From the NCBI GenBank assembly GCA_963640685.1, contig CAVIAA010000011.1, positions 1 through 51,489 on the forward strand: a stretch of 51,489 nt of DNA, in the 5' to 3' direction. This stretch comes from SFEL01 sp963640685 (lineage in GTDB: Bacteria > Bacillota > Clostridia > Christensenellales > CAG-138). Within the stretch, counting starts at the first letter, position 1, and each line of letters begins with the position of its first letter. The notes under the pieces are model-generated. The model saw only the letters and a list, made by a program, of their open reading frames with translations. It was not told the origin of the DNA and ran no database searches. The translations under genes were made by a program, and so were the position numbers. This document shows positions 1-6,934 of the stretch, piece after piece.

Positions 1-58
<58 letters not shown>

Positions 59-63
59 CAGAG

Positions 64-94
64 ATTATGGCACAAGTGTTCATCCGGCAGTCAA
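64..94 (-). promoter_or_regulatory. possible promoter reading left into the CCTG repeat
   Basis: On the minus strand there is TTGACT (89-94), a 19-nt spacer and CATAAT (64-69). Transcription would begin near base 57, inside the tetranucleotide repeat, and leave the window. The spacer is 2 nt longer than ideal. No downstream gene is visible, so this is tentative. Confidence 0.3.
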
Positions 95-200
95 CCCCTT
101 TCAACAAAATCACACACATAAATCAACATTTATCGTGTAAAGGTGTTGTAACACATTCTTTCTTTAGTTTCAATAGGGAACTTTAAAGAATTTTTGCGAC

Positions 201-227
201 AAAAAAGCCCCGCTTTTCGGGCGGGGC
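201..227 (-). terminator. intrinsic terminator of the secreted-protein gene
   Basis: A 7-bp GC-only stem (GCCCCGC / GCGGGGC, 207-227) is followed on the minus strand by a run of six T. It lies 15 bases beyond the stop codon at 243 and ends the minus-strand transcription unit. Confidence 0.85.
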
Positions 228-242
228 AAGGCGTTAAGCCTG

Positions 243-1205
243 TTATTTTATTTTGTTTATATCCTCAACCAGCGCGGAAAGGTCGCTATATCCGGAGAGG
301 GCGCCGTTCTTTTCGGATACCCTGAGGGTATCGCCATCGAGCACTGCCCAGCCCTGAATCGGATTCACGGCGAAGCAATAGTCCTGCTTCGGATCCGGAT
401 CGGCGGTGAGGAAGAAGATATAGGTCGCCCCATCCTGCAATGCAACGGAATCCGCAGGGCTCATCGGCCTCGGCTGAAGGGTCTCGGCATCGGTCATGCT
501 CTCGCAAACCGAGGGGACGTTGACTATCTCAATCGTGCTGCCGTAGCTCATGTCGCCCTTTATGCTGCCGTATACGCTGACGGAAAGGCGAACCGCGGCG
601 GCCTTTTTTTCAACGGTGCTGCCGCCGTCCTGAGTTCTAAAGGTGGTTTTTGCAGCGGCGGATACGCTGTTTACATAACCGATAAAGATATTTTCAGAGG
701 CATTGACGAGACTCTCAAGGCTACCGTAATAATAATTTACCGAGGGAGCGGTGATAACCCTTGATACTTCGTCCATTTCCTTTTCAAATTCGGTCAGGCT
801 GATGCTTGCCCCGCCGTACTCAACGTTGTCGCCGTCGATAACAAAACTGTCGGCCGAGGTTGAAACGTATTCGATAACGTCCTCGGCGTAGTTCACGTCC
901 TCGCCTTCGGCAAGGTAGAGCAGGTATTCCCTGCCCGGCTCATAGCTACCCTTTACGAGGACATCGTCCCCAACGCCGGCACTGCCCGCAATTACCTCGT
1001 TTATATGTATGCGGCTGCGAGTATCGCTGCCCGAGCCGAGCTTTTCGATACATTCGCCCGCAACCACAAGGGAGGCGCTGCGGTAGCTCTGCCGCACGTC
1101 TGCCATTATTCGGTCATCGCTCATAACGCTTGCCGGAAAAGCCCGGCCGATCATCAGCGCCATTGCTGCCACAGCAAGGGTGGACAGCGCGGTTATGCGT
1201 TTCAT
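243..1205 (-). CDS. secreted protein with two copies of an OB/TIMP-like domain, function unknown
   Basis: 320 residues. I chose the ATG at 1205 because GGAGAG precedes it and it opens directly into a signal peptide (KR, then a hydrophobic run to about residue 20, A-x-A-like end). An upstream in-frame ATG would place 20 odd residues before the signal. The mature part looks duplicated. Each half begins with a strand of the type V-V-A-G or I-F-I-G, has a mid section ending near K-G and a G-D-x-V/G-S-T segment, then a G-x-x-Y-L/I-x-x-L strand, a D-G-D turn, and a final helix (L-T-E-F-E-K-E-M / L-S-A-L-V-E-D-I). This pattern resembles bacterial TIMP/netrin-like OB folds, but the match is by eye. 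No enzyme motif is seen. It stands alone, with recR 76 bp upstream. Confidence 0.75.
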   Translation of the reverse strand: MKRITALSTLAVAAMALMIGRAFPASVMSDDRIMADVRQSYRSASLVVAGECIEKLGSGSDTRSRIHINEVIAGSAGVGDDVLVKGSYEPGREYLLYLAEGEDVNYAEDVIEYVSTSADSFVIDGDNVEYGGASISLTEFEKEMDEVSRVITAPSVNYYYGSLESLVNASENIFIGYVNSVSAAAKTTFRTQDGGSTVEKKAAAVRLSVSVYGSIKGDMSYGSTIEIVNVPSVCESMTDAETLQPRPMSPADSVALQDGATYIFFLTADPDPKQDYCFAVNPIQGWAVLDGDTLRVSEKNGALSGYSDLSALVEDINKIK

Positions 1206-1281
1206 AATGCCTCTCCTTTCTGGTTTCCTAAAAATAAAACACATGAGCATGGCAAAAGGTTGCATTTGGCTTAAAAAAACT

Positions 1282-1875
1282 CTACATTTCCCTTCTGCCT
1301 TCCATTGCCTTGAGCAGCGTCATCTCGTCCACATACTCAAGGTTGCCGCCTATCGGTATTCCGTGGGCAATTCTCGTTGCCCGAACCCCGCGCTGCTTTA
1401 GCAGCTTGGATATGTATACCGCGGTAGCCTCTCCTTCAACGTCGGGGTTGGTTGCGAGTATTACCTCCTTGACCCCGCCCTCATCTATACGCTGCAAAAG
1501 CTCCTTTATGCGTATATCCTCCGGCCCAACGCCGTCCATCGGGGATATCACCCCGCCTAAAACATGGTATTCGCCGCGAAACTCCCGCATTTTTTCCATC
1601 ACGGCGATGTCGCGCGCATCCTTTACGACGCATATCACGCCGGTTTTGCGGCTTTGATCCCTGCATATTGCACAGGGGTCGGTATCGGTATAGCTGCCGC
1701 ATATCGGGCAATGGTGTATCTTGTCCCTCGCGTCGTTTATCGCTCTTGCGATCTCCCTTGCCCCGTCCTCCGGCATGTCCAGTATGAAGTATGCAAGACG
1801 CTGGGCGCTCTTCGCCCCAACGCCGGGGAGCCTGCAGAGCTGCGCCGTAAGGTTGCTTATCGGGTCCGCCGCCAT
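1282..1875 (-). CDS. recR: recombination protein RecR
   Basis: 197 residues, the normal RecR size. The ATG at 1875 is used because the family begins just before P-I-S-N-L; the longer frame only reads back into ybaB. RecR works with RecO (and RecF) to load RecA on gapped DNA. Visible parts: helix-hairpin-helix around residues 10-28 (L-P-G-V-G-A-K-S-A), a C4 zinc finger (Cys56, 59, 68, 71), then a Toprim domain with V-V-K-D-A-R-D and the N-P-D-V-E-G-E-A-T acidic motif. The start lies 4 nt after the ybaB stop, as in the common dnaX-ybaB-recR operon. There is no strong ribosome binding site of its own, so translation is probably coupled. Confidence 0.97.
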   Translation of the reverse strand: MAADPISNLTAQLCRLPGVGAKSAQRLAYFILDMPEDGAREIARAINDARDKIHHCPICGSYTDTDPCAICRDQSRKTGVICVVKDARDIAVMEKMREFRGEYHVLGGVISPMDGVGPEDIRIKELLQRIDEGGVKEVILATNPDVEGEATAVYISKLLKQRGVRATRIAHGIPIGGNLEYVDEMTLLKAMEGRREM

Positions 1876-1879
1876 AGCT

Positions 1880-2215
1880 TTACAGACCCAAGCCCATTCC
1901 GCCGGTAAACTTGCCCATTTCGGAGGCCGTTGCCTCGTCCGCCATGCGCATTGCCTCATTTACGGCGGAAAGCACCAAATCCTGAAGCATTTCGACGTCC
2001 TCGGGGTCAACGCAGTCGGGCGATATCTCTATGGATTTCATCTGCTTGCTGCCGTAGGCCGTAGCCTTTACGGCGCCGCCGCCCACGGTTGCCGTGAACT
2101 CGCGCTCCTGCAGCTCCTGCTGAATACGCTGCATATCCTGCTGCATCTTCTGCGCCTGCTTCATCAGCTGCTGCATATTCGCCCCGCCCATGCCGGGAAA
2201 ACCGCCTCTTGCCAT
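1880..2215 (-). CDS. ybaB: YbaB/EbfC family nucleoid-associated protein
   Basis: 111 residues, typical for this DNA-binding dimer. The N-terminus is Gly/Met-rich, followed by a long Gln-rich helix (M-Q-Q-L-M-K-Q-A-Q-K-M, repeated Q-x-x-M/Q) and a compact domain with the conserved G-G-G-A-V-K and K-S-I-E-I-S-P motifs. A GGAGG site sits 7 nt before the ATG. It is the middle gene of dnaX-ybaB-recR. The family binds DNA with little sequence preference; a role beside RecR and DnaX in repair is inferred from conserved gene order. Confidence 0.95.
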   Translation of the reverse strand: MARGGFPGMGGANMQQLMKQAQKMQQDMQRIQQELQEREFTATVGGGAVKATAYGSKQMKSIEISPDCVDPEDVEMLQDLVLSAVNEAMRMADEATASEMGKFTGGMGLGL

Positions 2216-2275
2216 TCAAGAACCTCCGAAATCATACTTACTGTGATTGTATCACATTCCGCAATGATATTCAAC

Positions 2276-3901
2276 CTATTCCTCAATTCTAAATGCGCTG
2301 CCGAAAAGCGCCCGTCCCCGGCTTTCCGTGTCCTCCCCTGCGGCGCCCTGCAGTATGCGCACTGTATAGCCCGGCGCTGCCTCCTTTGCGGCGGCGTTTA
2401 CCTTTTCCAGCGCTGCGGGGGTATTCATTATGTTATACAGCGCCGCGCTGGCAAAGCGCACCTCGATCACGTTGCCGTTCAACGCAGTGCCGGAGCATTT
2501 TTCGCAAACCGTTGCCATCGCCCGCTCGGTTTCTCTCAGCTTTTCGGTTATTTTGCTCCACAGCTGGCCTGCCGTTGTTGCCGTCTTCGCCCTTGACGCA
2601 GGCTCGTCCGTTTTCTGTTTTTCCTTCGGCGGCTCCGGCTTTTTTATTGGCATCTCGTCGATGTCAAACGGCGGCGCATCCTGCGGCTCAGGCGGCTCCT
2701 CAAACCCGTAATCGCAGGGATATTCATCCGGCTCCGGTTTAGCCGGCACCGCGCCCTCCTTTACCTGCCGCTCAAGCAGCTCTATCCGCTCCAGCATATC
2801 ATCCAGAGTCTTCTTTTCCTCCGGCGTTGCAAGGCGCACGATAACGCTTTCTATCAGGGTTCGTGGCATGGTTATGGTGCGCAGCTTGCCCTCCGCCTGA
2901 AGCAGCAGCTCGCTGCTCCGAAGCAGCCTTGTTTCTCCAGCGTTCTTCGCCTGCTCCTCATATCGCTTCATCGCGTCCTCGGTGCAGTCCAGTATATCGC
3001 TGCAGTGGCCGCACAGCTTAGCGAGCAGCAGGGCGCGCATATGCTGCGTCATGTCGTGAAGGAACACCTTCAAATCCCGTCCCTCGCGAACTATCCTGTC
3101 CAGCAGCTCCAGCGCCTTTTGGGGGTCGCCCGCGAGTATTGCCTCTGCCATTTCAAATAAAAAGCCGTCCTCGGTGCTCCCAAGCACGCTGTACACATCC
3201 GCCGTGCTCACGTGGCTGCCGCAGAAGGAAAGGCACTGATCCGCAAGCGAAAGGCAGTCCCTCATGCCGCCATCCGCCGCGCGGGCTATCGCCAGCAGGC
3301 CGTCGTGCTCTATCTCGGCATTTTCCTGCCTGAGCACCTCCTCCGTGCGCTTTATCATATCGCTCACGCTCAGCCTGTGAAAATCCATGCGCTGACAGCG
3401 CGAGATAATGGTTGCAAGCAGCTTGTGCGGCTCCGTCGTCGCCAATATGAACATAACATGCGGCGGCGGCTCCTCCAGCGTTTTCAGCAGTGCGTTAAAG
3501 GCCTGGTTGCTCAGCGCGTGCGCTTCGTCGATTATATACACCTTGTGGCTCAGCTCAAGCGGCATGAACCTCGCCTTCTCTATCATATCCCTTATATCGT
3601 CCACGCCGTTGTTGCTCGCAGCGTCCAGCTCGATTATATCGGCACACTCCGTTGAGGATATTCTGCAGGCGCGGCAGCAGCCGCAGGGCTCTCCGTCCTG
3701 CGGGCTTTCGCAATTCACGGCGCGGGCAAGTATCCTCGCGGCGCTGGTCTTTCCCGTTCCCCGCGTTCCTGCAAAAATATATGCATGTGCCGTAGTTCCG
3801 GACTGCACCTGATTTTTCAGTATCGTCGTTATATGCTCCTGCCCTATCATCTCGGAAAAGGTCGCAGGACGATATTGCCTGTAAAGTGCGCGATGGCTCA
3901 T
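2276..3901 (-). CDS. dnaX: DNA polymerase III subunits gamma/tau
   Basis: 541 residues from the ATG at 3901, which has GGGGAAAG upstream and opens with the family start M-S-H-R-A-L-Y-R-Q-Y-R-P. It is the clamp-loader ATPase. Walker A G-T-R-G-T-G-K-T is at residues 45-52, the zinc module uses Cys64, 73, 76 and 79, Walker B is I-I-D-E-A-H, and sensor 1 / SRC is A-T-I-I-S-R-C. A Pro/Glu/Lys-rich linker (about 400-440) leads to a C-terminal tau-type domain. An A-AAA-AAG heptamer in the reading phase used for programmed -1 frameshifting in E. coli dnaX lies in the linker at 2639-2645 (see findings). First gene of dnaX-ybaB-recR. Confidence 0.96.
   Translation of the reverse strand: MSHRALYRQYRPATFSEMIGQEHITTILKNQVQSGTTAHAYIFAGTRGTGKTSAARILARAVNCESPQDGEPCGCCRACRISSTECADIIELDAASNNGVDDIRDMIEKARFMPLELSHKVYIIDEAHALSNQAFNALLKTLEEPPPHVMFILATTEPHKLLATIISRCQRMDFHRLSVSDMIKRTEEVLRQENAEIEHDGLLAIARAADGGMRDCLSLADQCLSFCGSHVSTADVYSVLGSTEDGFLFEMAEAILAGDPQKALELLDRIVREGRDLKVFLHDMTQHMRALLLAKLCGHCSDILDCTEDAMKRYEEQAKNAGETRLLRSSELLLQAEGKLRTITMPRTLIESVIVRLATPEEKKTLDDMLERIELLERQVKEGAVPAKPEPDEYPCDYGFEEPPEPQDAPPFDIDEMPIKKPEPPKEKQKTDEPASRAKTATTAGQLWSKITEKLRETERAMATVCEKCSGTALNGNVIEVRFASAALYNIMNTPAALEKVNAAAKEAAPGYTVRILQGAAGEDTESRGRALFGSAFRIEE
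2639..2645 (-). other. A-AAA-AAG slippery heptamer in the dnaX linker
   Basis: The minus-strand codons ATA AAA AAG encode I-K-K at residues 419-421, giving the heptamer A AAA AAG in the zero frame needed for -1 slippage. A -1 shift would add 68 codons and stop at TAA 2433-2435, giving about 489 residues instead of 541. I do not see the upstream Shine-Dalgarno stimulator or a strong downstream hairpin known from E. coli. Confidence 0.4.
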
Positions 3902-3938
3902 TGCTGCTTTCCCCTTTTTAACGTCTAATACGTTATAC

Positions 3939-3967
3939 ATTGTAGCATTGCACAAAAGCGCAAACAA
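3939..3967 (-). promoter_or_regulatory. promoter of dnaX-ybaB-recR
   Basis: TTGTTT (3962-3967), 17-nt spacer, TACAAT (3939-3944) on the minus strand, giving a leader of about 30 nt before the dnaX ATG. It lies back to back with the trpS promoter. Confidence 0.55.
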
Positions 3968-3974
3968 GGGAATG

Positions 3975-4003
3975 TTGCTATCCGGCCGCAAATAAAGTAT
4001 AAT
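3975..4003 (+). promoter_or_regulatory. promoter of trpS
   Basis: TTGCTA (3975-3980), 17-nt spacer, perfect TATAAT (3998-4003). The leader to the start codon is about 55 nt, too short for a T-box, and none is seen. Confidence 0.7.
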
Positions 4004-4063
4004 GACTTGGATATATACAATACCGATCATCTGTAATACAACGGAGGTTACATAAAAGCAAAA

Positions 4064-5065
4064 ATGGCAGAACAGGAAAGAAAAACGGTACTCAGCGGCA
4101 TACAGCCCTCCGGCTCGCCCACCCTTGGCAACTACGTCGGCGCGCTAAAAAACTGGAAGCTCCTGCAAACGGAGGATAGGCTTTGCTATTACTGCGTCGC
4201 GAATCTTCACGCCCTGACCGTCCGTCAGGACCCCGCCGAGCTCAGGCGCAGATCCACCGAGACCATCGCCCTGCTGCTTGCCTGCGGCATCGACCCCGAA
4301 AGGTCCGTCCTTTTTGTGCAGTCCCACGTTCACGAGCATGCGGAGCTGAACTGGGTGCTTTGCTGCAATACCTACATGGGCGAGCTTTCCCGAATGACCC
4401 AATTCAAGGATAAATCCGCCAAGCACGCGGACAACATAAACGCAGGCCTGTTCACCTACCCCGTGCTCATGGCGGGGGACATACTGCTTTATCAGAGCGA
4501 CCTCGTTCCGGTAGGCGCTGATCAAAAGCAGCACATCGAGATCGCCCGCGACATTGCCATACGCTTCAACAACGCCTACGGCGACACCTTTACCGTGCCG
4601 GAGGGCTTTATACCCAAGTTTGGCGCAAGGGTCATGAGCCTTCAGGATCCTTCAATGAAGATGAGCAAGTCCGACCCCAACCCGAACGGCTTTGTTGCGA
4701 TAATGGACGATCCCGCGGTCATAATGAAAAAATTCAAGCGTGCAGTCACGGACAGCGACACCTTTATCGCCTTTGACCCTGAAAACAAGCCCGGCGTATC
4801 CAACCTGCTCTCGATATATACCTCATTTACCGGCCTGACGATGGAGGAGGCGGTAAAGCACTTTGACGGGCTGGGCTACGGCAGCCTTAAGACAGAGGTC
4901 GCAGAGGCGGTCATTGCCGGCCTTGAGCCTGTTCAGGGCGAATACAAGCGCATACTTTCGGATAAGGATTACCTTGAAAAGATAATGGCGGACGGCGCAG
5001 AGAAGGCCTCCGCTCAGGCGCGCAGAACTCTTCGCAAGGTATACAGAAAGGTTGGGCTTTCGTAA
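4064..5065 (+). CDS. trpS: tryptophanyl-tRNA synthetase
   Basis: 333 residues, normal for bacterial TrpRS (class I). It charges tRNA-Trp in the cytoplasm. The HIGH-region variant is S-G-S-P-T-L-G-N-Y within residues 11-24. KMSKS is exact at 199-203. The tryptophan-pocket region P-V-L-M-A-G-D-I-L-L-Y and G-A-D-Q-K-Q-H are present. The start context is odd. GGAGG at 4043-4047 is 16 nt from the ATG, longer than the usual 5-9, and the only in-frame codon near the ideal spacing is ATA at 4052. I keep the ATG, whose product begins like other TrpRS. The stop overlaps the next start (TAATG), so the small downstream protein is probably translationally coupled. Confidence 0.97.
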   Translation: MAEQERKTVLSGIQPSGSPTLGNYVGALKNWKLLQTEDRLCYYCVANLHALTVRQDPAELRRRSTETIALLLACGIDPERSVLFVQSHVHEHAELNWVLCCNTYMGELSRMTQFKDKSAKHADNINAGLFTYPVLMAGDILLYQSDLVPVGADQKQHIEIARDIAIRFNNAYGDTFTVPEGFIPKFGARVMSLQDPSMKMSKSDPNPNGFVAIMDDPAVIMKKFKRAVTDSDTFIAFDPENKPGVSNLLSIYTSFTGLTMEEAVKHFDGLGYGSLKTEVAEAVIAGLEPVQGEYKRILSDKDYLEKIMADGAEKASAQARRTLRKVYRKVGLS

Positions 5066-5385
5066 TGGATATGGATAAGCTCAAGAGCAAGCTGATGCTC
5101 AGCTACAATATACTCAAAATAGTTCCGCTGCTCGGCATACTCGCCGCGCTGTACCTGATGAAGGTAAGCCTCGTTGCGGCATACCTTACGGCGATAGTCT
5201 GCATCGTCGGCGGCTATGGCCAGGCGCTCGTGCTTTACCGCTGCCCCTTCTGCGGGGCGCGGCTGATGAAGGTTCGCGGCGGCGTTCCAACGCACTGCCC
5301 AAGCTGCAATAAGCAGCTCATCGTAGATGAAACTCATCCGCTTGAAGCCGAGCAGCCCACCGACGAAAACAGCAGCGAAAGCTAA
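5065..5385 (+). CDS. small membrane protein with cytosolic zinc ribbon, unknown function
   Basis: 106 residues, starting inside the trpS stop codon (TAATG). A short charged N-terminus is followed by two closely spaced hydrophobic segments (about 17-33 and 36-53), then a treble-clef or zinc-ribbon pair C-P-F-C ... C-P-S-C (about 61-80) and an acidic, polar tail. The layout suggests a membrane-anchored zinc-binding protein of the inner face. I do not recognise a named family. Coupling to trpS suggests co-expression, but I infer no role in tryptophan metabolism. A strong terminator follows. Confidence 0.75.
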   Translation: MDMDKLKSKLMLSYNILKIVPLLGILAALYLMKVSLVAAYLTAIVCIVGGYGQALVLYRCPFCGARLMKVRGGVPTHCPSCNKQLIVDETHPLEAEQPTDENSSES

Positions 5386-5406
5386 ACCGACCCTTCCGTA
5401 AATATC

Positions 5407-5445
5407 AAAAGCGGCTCGCTTGACGCGGGTCGCTTTTGTGTTTTT
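5407..5445 (+). terminator. intrinsic terminator after trpS operon
   Basis: A 13-pair stem (AAAAGCGGCTCGC / GCGGGTCGCTTTT, 5407-5437, with two G-U pairs) and a 5-nt loop, followed by GTG and five T. It ends trpS and the zinc-ribbon gene. Confidence 0.85.
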
Positions 5446-5485
5446 AGAAACTCTCGGTTTTAATTCCCGCTCTACGGAGCGTTGA

Positions 5486-5514
5486 TTGAAAGCTGCGTTA
5501 TGTAATTCTATAAT
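5486..5514 (+). promoter_or_regulatory. promoter of the XRE-desulfoferrodoxin / acetyltransferase pair
   Basis: TTGAAA (5486-5491), exactly 17 nt, then perfect TATAAT (5509-5514). Transcription should start near 5521, about 29 nt before the TTG start codon. Short imperfect repeats around the start site could hold a regulator operator, but I cannot define one. Confidence 0.75.
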
Positions 5515-5549
5515 TAGGCGTAGAAATAAACAAGCAAGGAGGCTCTGCC

Positions 5550-6134
5550 TTGGATAATTCAAAGATCGGTCAGCTTATCCATAAGCTGAGAACTGGAAAC
5601 CACCTGACCCAGCTGGAATTGGCAAATCAAATAAACGTAAGCGATAAGGCCGTTTCAAAATGGGAACGAGGATTGGGCTGTCCGGATGTCTCATTGCTCC
5701 CGGATCTGTCGAGGATACTCAACGTCGATTTAGAAAGCCTGCTTTCCGGAGAATTGGATACAAACGAGGCATTAGGAGGAAACATGAAAAAATTGAGCTT
5801 TTATATTTGCACGGTCTGTGGAAATGTTATCACCGCAATGACGGACACGGCTGTTTCCTGCTGCGGCAAAAAGCTAAAGGCGATCCAGCCGCAGAAAGCG
5901 AACGATAACGAAAGGCTCTCCGTTGAGGTCGTTGAAAACGATTATTTCATAACCAGCGAGCACCCGATGACCAAGGAGCATTATATTGCGTTTGTGGCTC
6001 TGCTTACGGGGGACAGCTTCATGCTGCGCAAGCAGTATCCCGAATGGGATCTTCAGGTGCGTATTCCGAGCTTTGCTCACGGAAGGCTGCTTTGGTACTG
6101 CACCGAGCACGGCCTCTTTTATCAATTGGTATAG
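5550..6134 (+). CDS. XRE-family regulator fused to a desulfoferrodoxin-like iron domain
   Basis: 194 residues. The start is TTG, chosen because AAGGAGG (5536-5542) lies 7 nt upstream and the frame opens with the Cro/CI helix-turn-helix. HTH: residues about 6-60 (L-T-Q-L-E-L-A-N-Q-I, then S-D-K-A-V-S-K-W-E-R). Residues 79-194 match desulfoferrodoxin. A desulforedoxin-type FeCys4 site is Cys87, 90, 104, 105 (C-x-x-C-G-N ... C-C-G). A superoxide-reductase-like part has E-H-P-M (His138), E-H-Y-I (His144) and C-x-x-H-G-L (Cys184, His187). The first His ligand (E-K-H-V-P in true enzymes) appears absent. The protein is probably a redox- or iron-sensing repressor. An AGGAGG and ATG lie exactly at the domain junction. 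The acetyltransferase gene follows after 2 nt. Confidence 0.88.
   Translation: MDNSKIGQLIHKLRTGNHLTQLELANQINVSDKAVSKWERGLGCPDVSLLPDLSRILNVDLESLLSGELDTNEALGGNMKKLSFYICTVCGNVITAMTDTAVSCCGKKLKAIQPQKANDNERLSVEVVENDYFITSEHPMTKEHYIAFVALLTGDSFMLRKQYPEWDLQVRIPSFAHGRLLWYCTEHGLFYQLV
5774..5786 (+). promoter_or_regulatory. internal ribosome binding site and ATG at the domain junction
   Basis: AGGAGG (5774-5779), four bases, then ATG (5784-5786), in frame inside the regulator gene. Initiation here would give a 116-residue protein that starts with M-K-K-L-S-F-Y-I-C, the size and beginning of a free-standing desulfoferrodoxin. The alternative is a relic of a gene fusion. Confidence 0.6.
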
Positions 6135-6136
6135 AT

Positions 6137-6808
6137 ATGGGGCATAAGGCCGGCTTTACCCCTCTTGACCCGCAAACGTGGGAACGAGGGCAGACATTCT
6201 ATTATTTTTCCAAAATAGCGCCTACCGGATATTCCATTACGGTTGATGTTGATATCAGAAATATGCTCGCCGTTTTGAAGGCCAAGGGCTTAAAATTCTT
6301 TCCGGCGTACCTCTGGCTTGTTACAAAGCTGCTGAATCAGCAAACAGAGTTCAAGATCGCCGAAAGGAACGGGCAATTAGGTTATTACGACACGCTAACG
6401 CCGCTCTATGCCTCTTTTCACGAGGATGACAAAACCTTTTCGCTCATGTGGACGGAATACACGGATGACTTTTCGGAATTTTATCGGGCATATCTGGATA
6501 ATCAAAGGAAGCACGGAGGGCAGCACGGCATACTTGCACAATTTGGGCAGCTTCCGCCCGAAAATGCTTATACCGTCTCCTGTGTGCCTTGGATAACCTT
6601 TAAGCACTTTTCCGTCCTTTCATACGAAAATAATCCGTATTATTTCCCCTCCATTGAGGCCGGAAAATTCTATAAGCAAGCGGAGAAAATCATCCTGCCG
6701 CTGTCGATCACATGTCATCACGCCGCGACGGACGGCTATCACGTGAGCCAGTTTATCGAAATGCTTCAGCTCAGCGCAAACAGCTTCGGCGAATTTGCCG
6801 TGTTGTAA
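6137..6808 (+). CDS. CatA-like chloramphenicol acetyltransferase-family protein
   Basis: 223 residues, the size of class A chloramphenicol acetyltransferases (about 215-220). The ATG at 6137 is used because family alignment begins just after it; a longer frame would only run back into the regulator gene. Landmarks follow the trimeric CAT fold: T-W-E-R near the N-terminus, F-F-P-A-Y-L near 54-59, F-H-E-D-D-K-T-F-S near 94-102, S-C-V-P-W-I-T-F near 148-155, and the catalytic H-H-A-A-T-D-G at 194-200 with His195 as general base. The enzyme should move acetyl from acetyl-CoA to a hydroxyl. Whether the acceptor is chloramphenicol is not shown. The gene begins 2 nt after the redox-type regulator and has no clear ribosome binding site, so translation is probably coupled. 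Confidence 0.88.
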   Translation: MGHKAGFTPLDPQTWERGQTFYYFSKIAPTGYSITVDVDIRNMLAVLKAKGLKFFPAYLWLVTKLLNQQTEFKIAERNGQLGYYDTLTPLYASFHEDDKTFSLMWTEYTDDFSEFYRAYLDNQRKHGGQHGILAQFGQLPPENAYTVSCVPWITFKHFSVLSYENNPYYFPSIEAGKFYKQAEKIILPLSITCHHAATDGYHVSQFIEMLQLSANSFGEFAVL

Positions 6809-6821
6809 GTCTGCGACAAAT

Positions 6822-6853
6822 GATGCTTTCTCGCTAAAAAGCGAATAAGCATC
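6822..6853 (+). other. stem-loop after the acetyltransferase gene
   Basis: GATGCTT / AAGCATC and TCGC / GCGA form one interrupted stem around a TAAAAA loop, 13 bases after the stop codon. There is no T-run, so it is more likely an mRNA 3'-end stabiliser than a terminator. A real terminator follows at 6883. Confidence 0.5.
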
Positions 6854-6882
6854 GTCACATTCAATCATCTGCCAAACTGCAA

Positions 6883-6917
6883 AAAACGATCCTCCTATAA
6901 AAACGGAGAATCGTTTT
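6883..6917. terminator. bidirectional terminator between the acetyltransferase gene and glyA
   Basis: AAAACGAT / ATCGTTTT plus CTCC / GGAG with one mismatch. TTTTATTT follows on the plus side and a run of six A precedes it, which gives T's on the minus side. It serves the convergent acetyltransferase and glyA transcripts. Confidence 0.75.
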
Positions 6918-6934
6918 ATTTAGCTTGTTTTGCC

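Noticed and set aside
3975..4063. A T-box or trp attenuator in front of trpS
   Set aside because: The leader from the predicted start is about 55 nt, with no T-box core, no terminator and no Trp-codon run.
6137..6808. A recently acquired antibiotic-resistance cassette
   Set aside because: No transposase, repeat or sharp composition change flanks the gene, and it is tightly coupled to its regulator. Acquisition cannot be excluded but is not supported.
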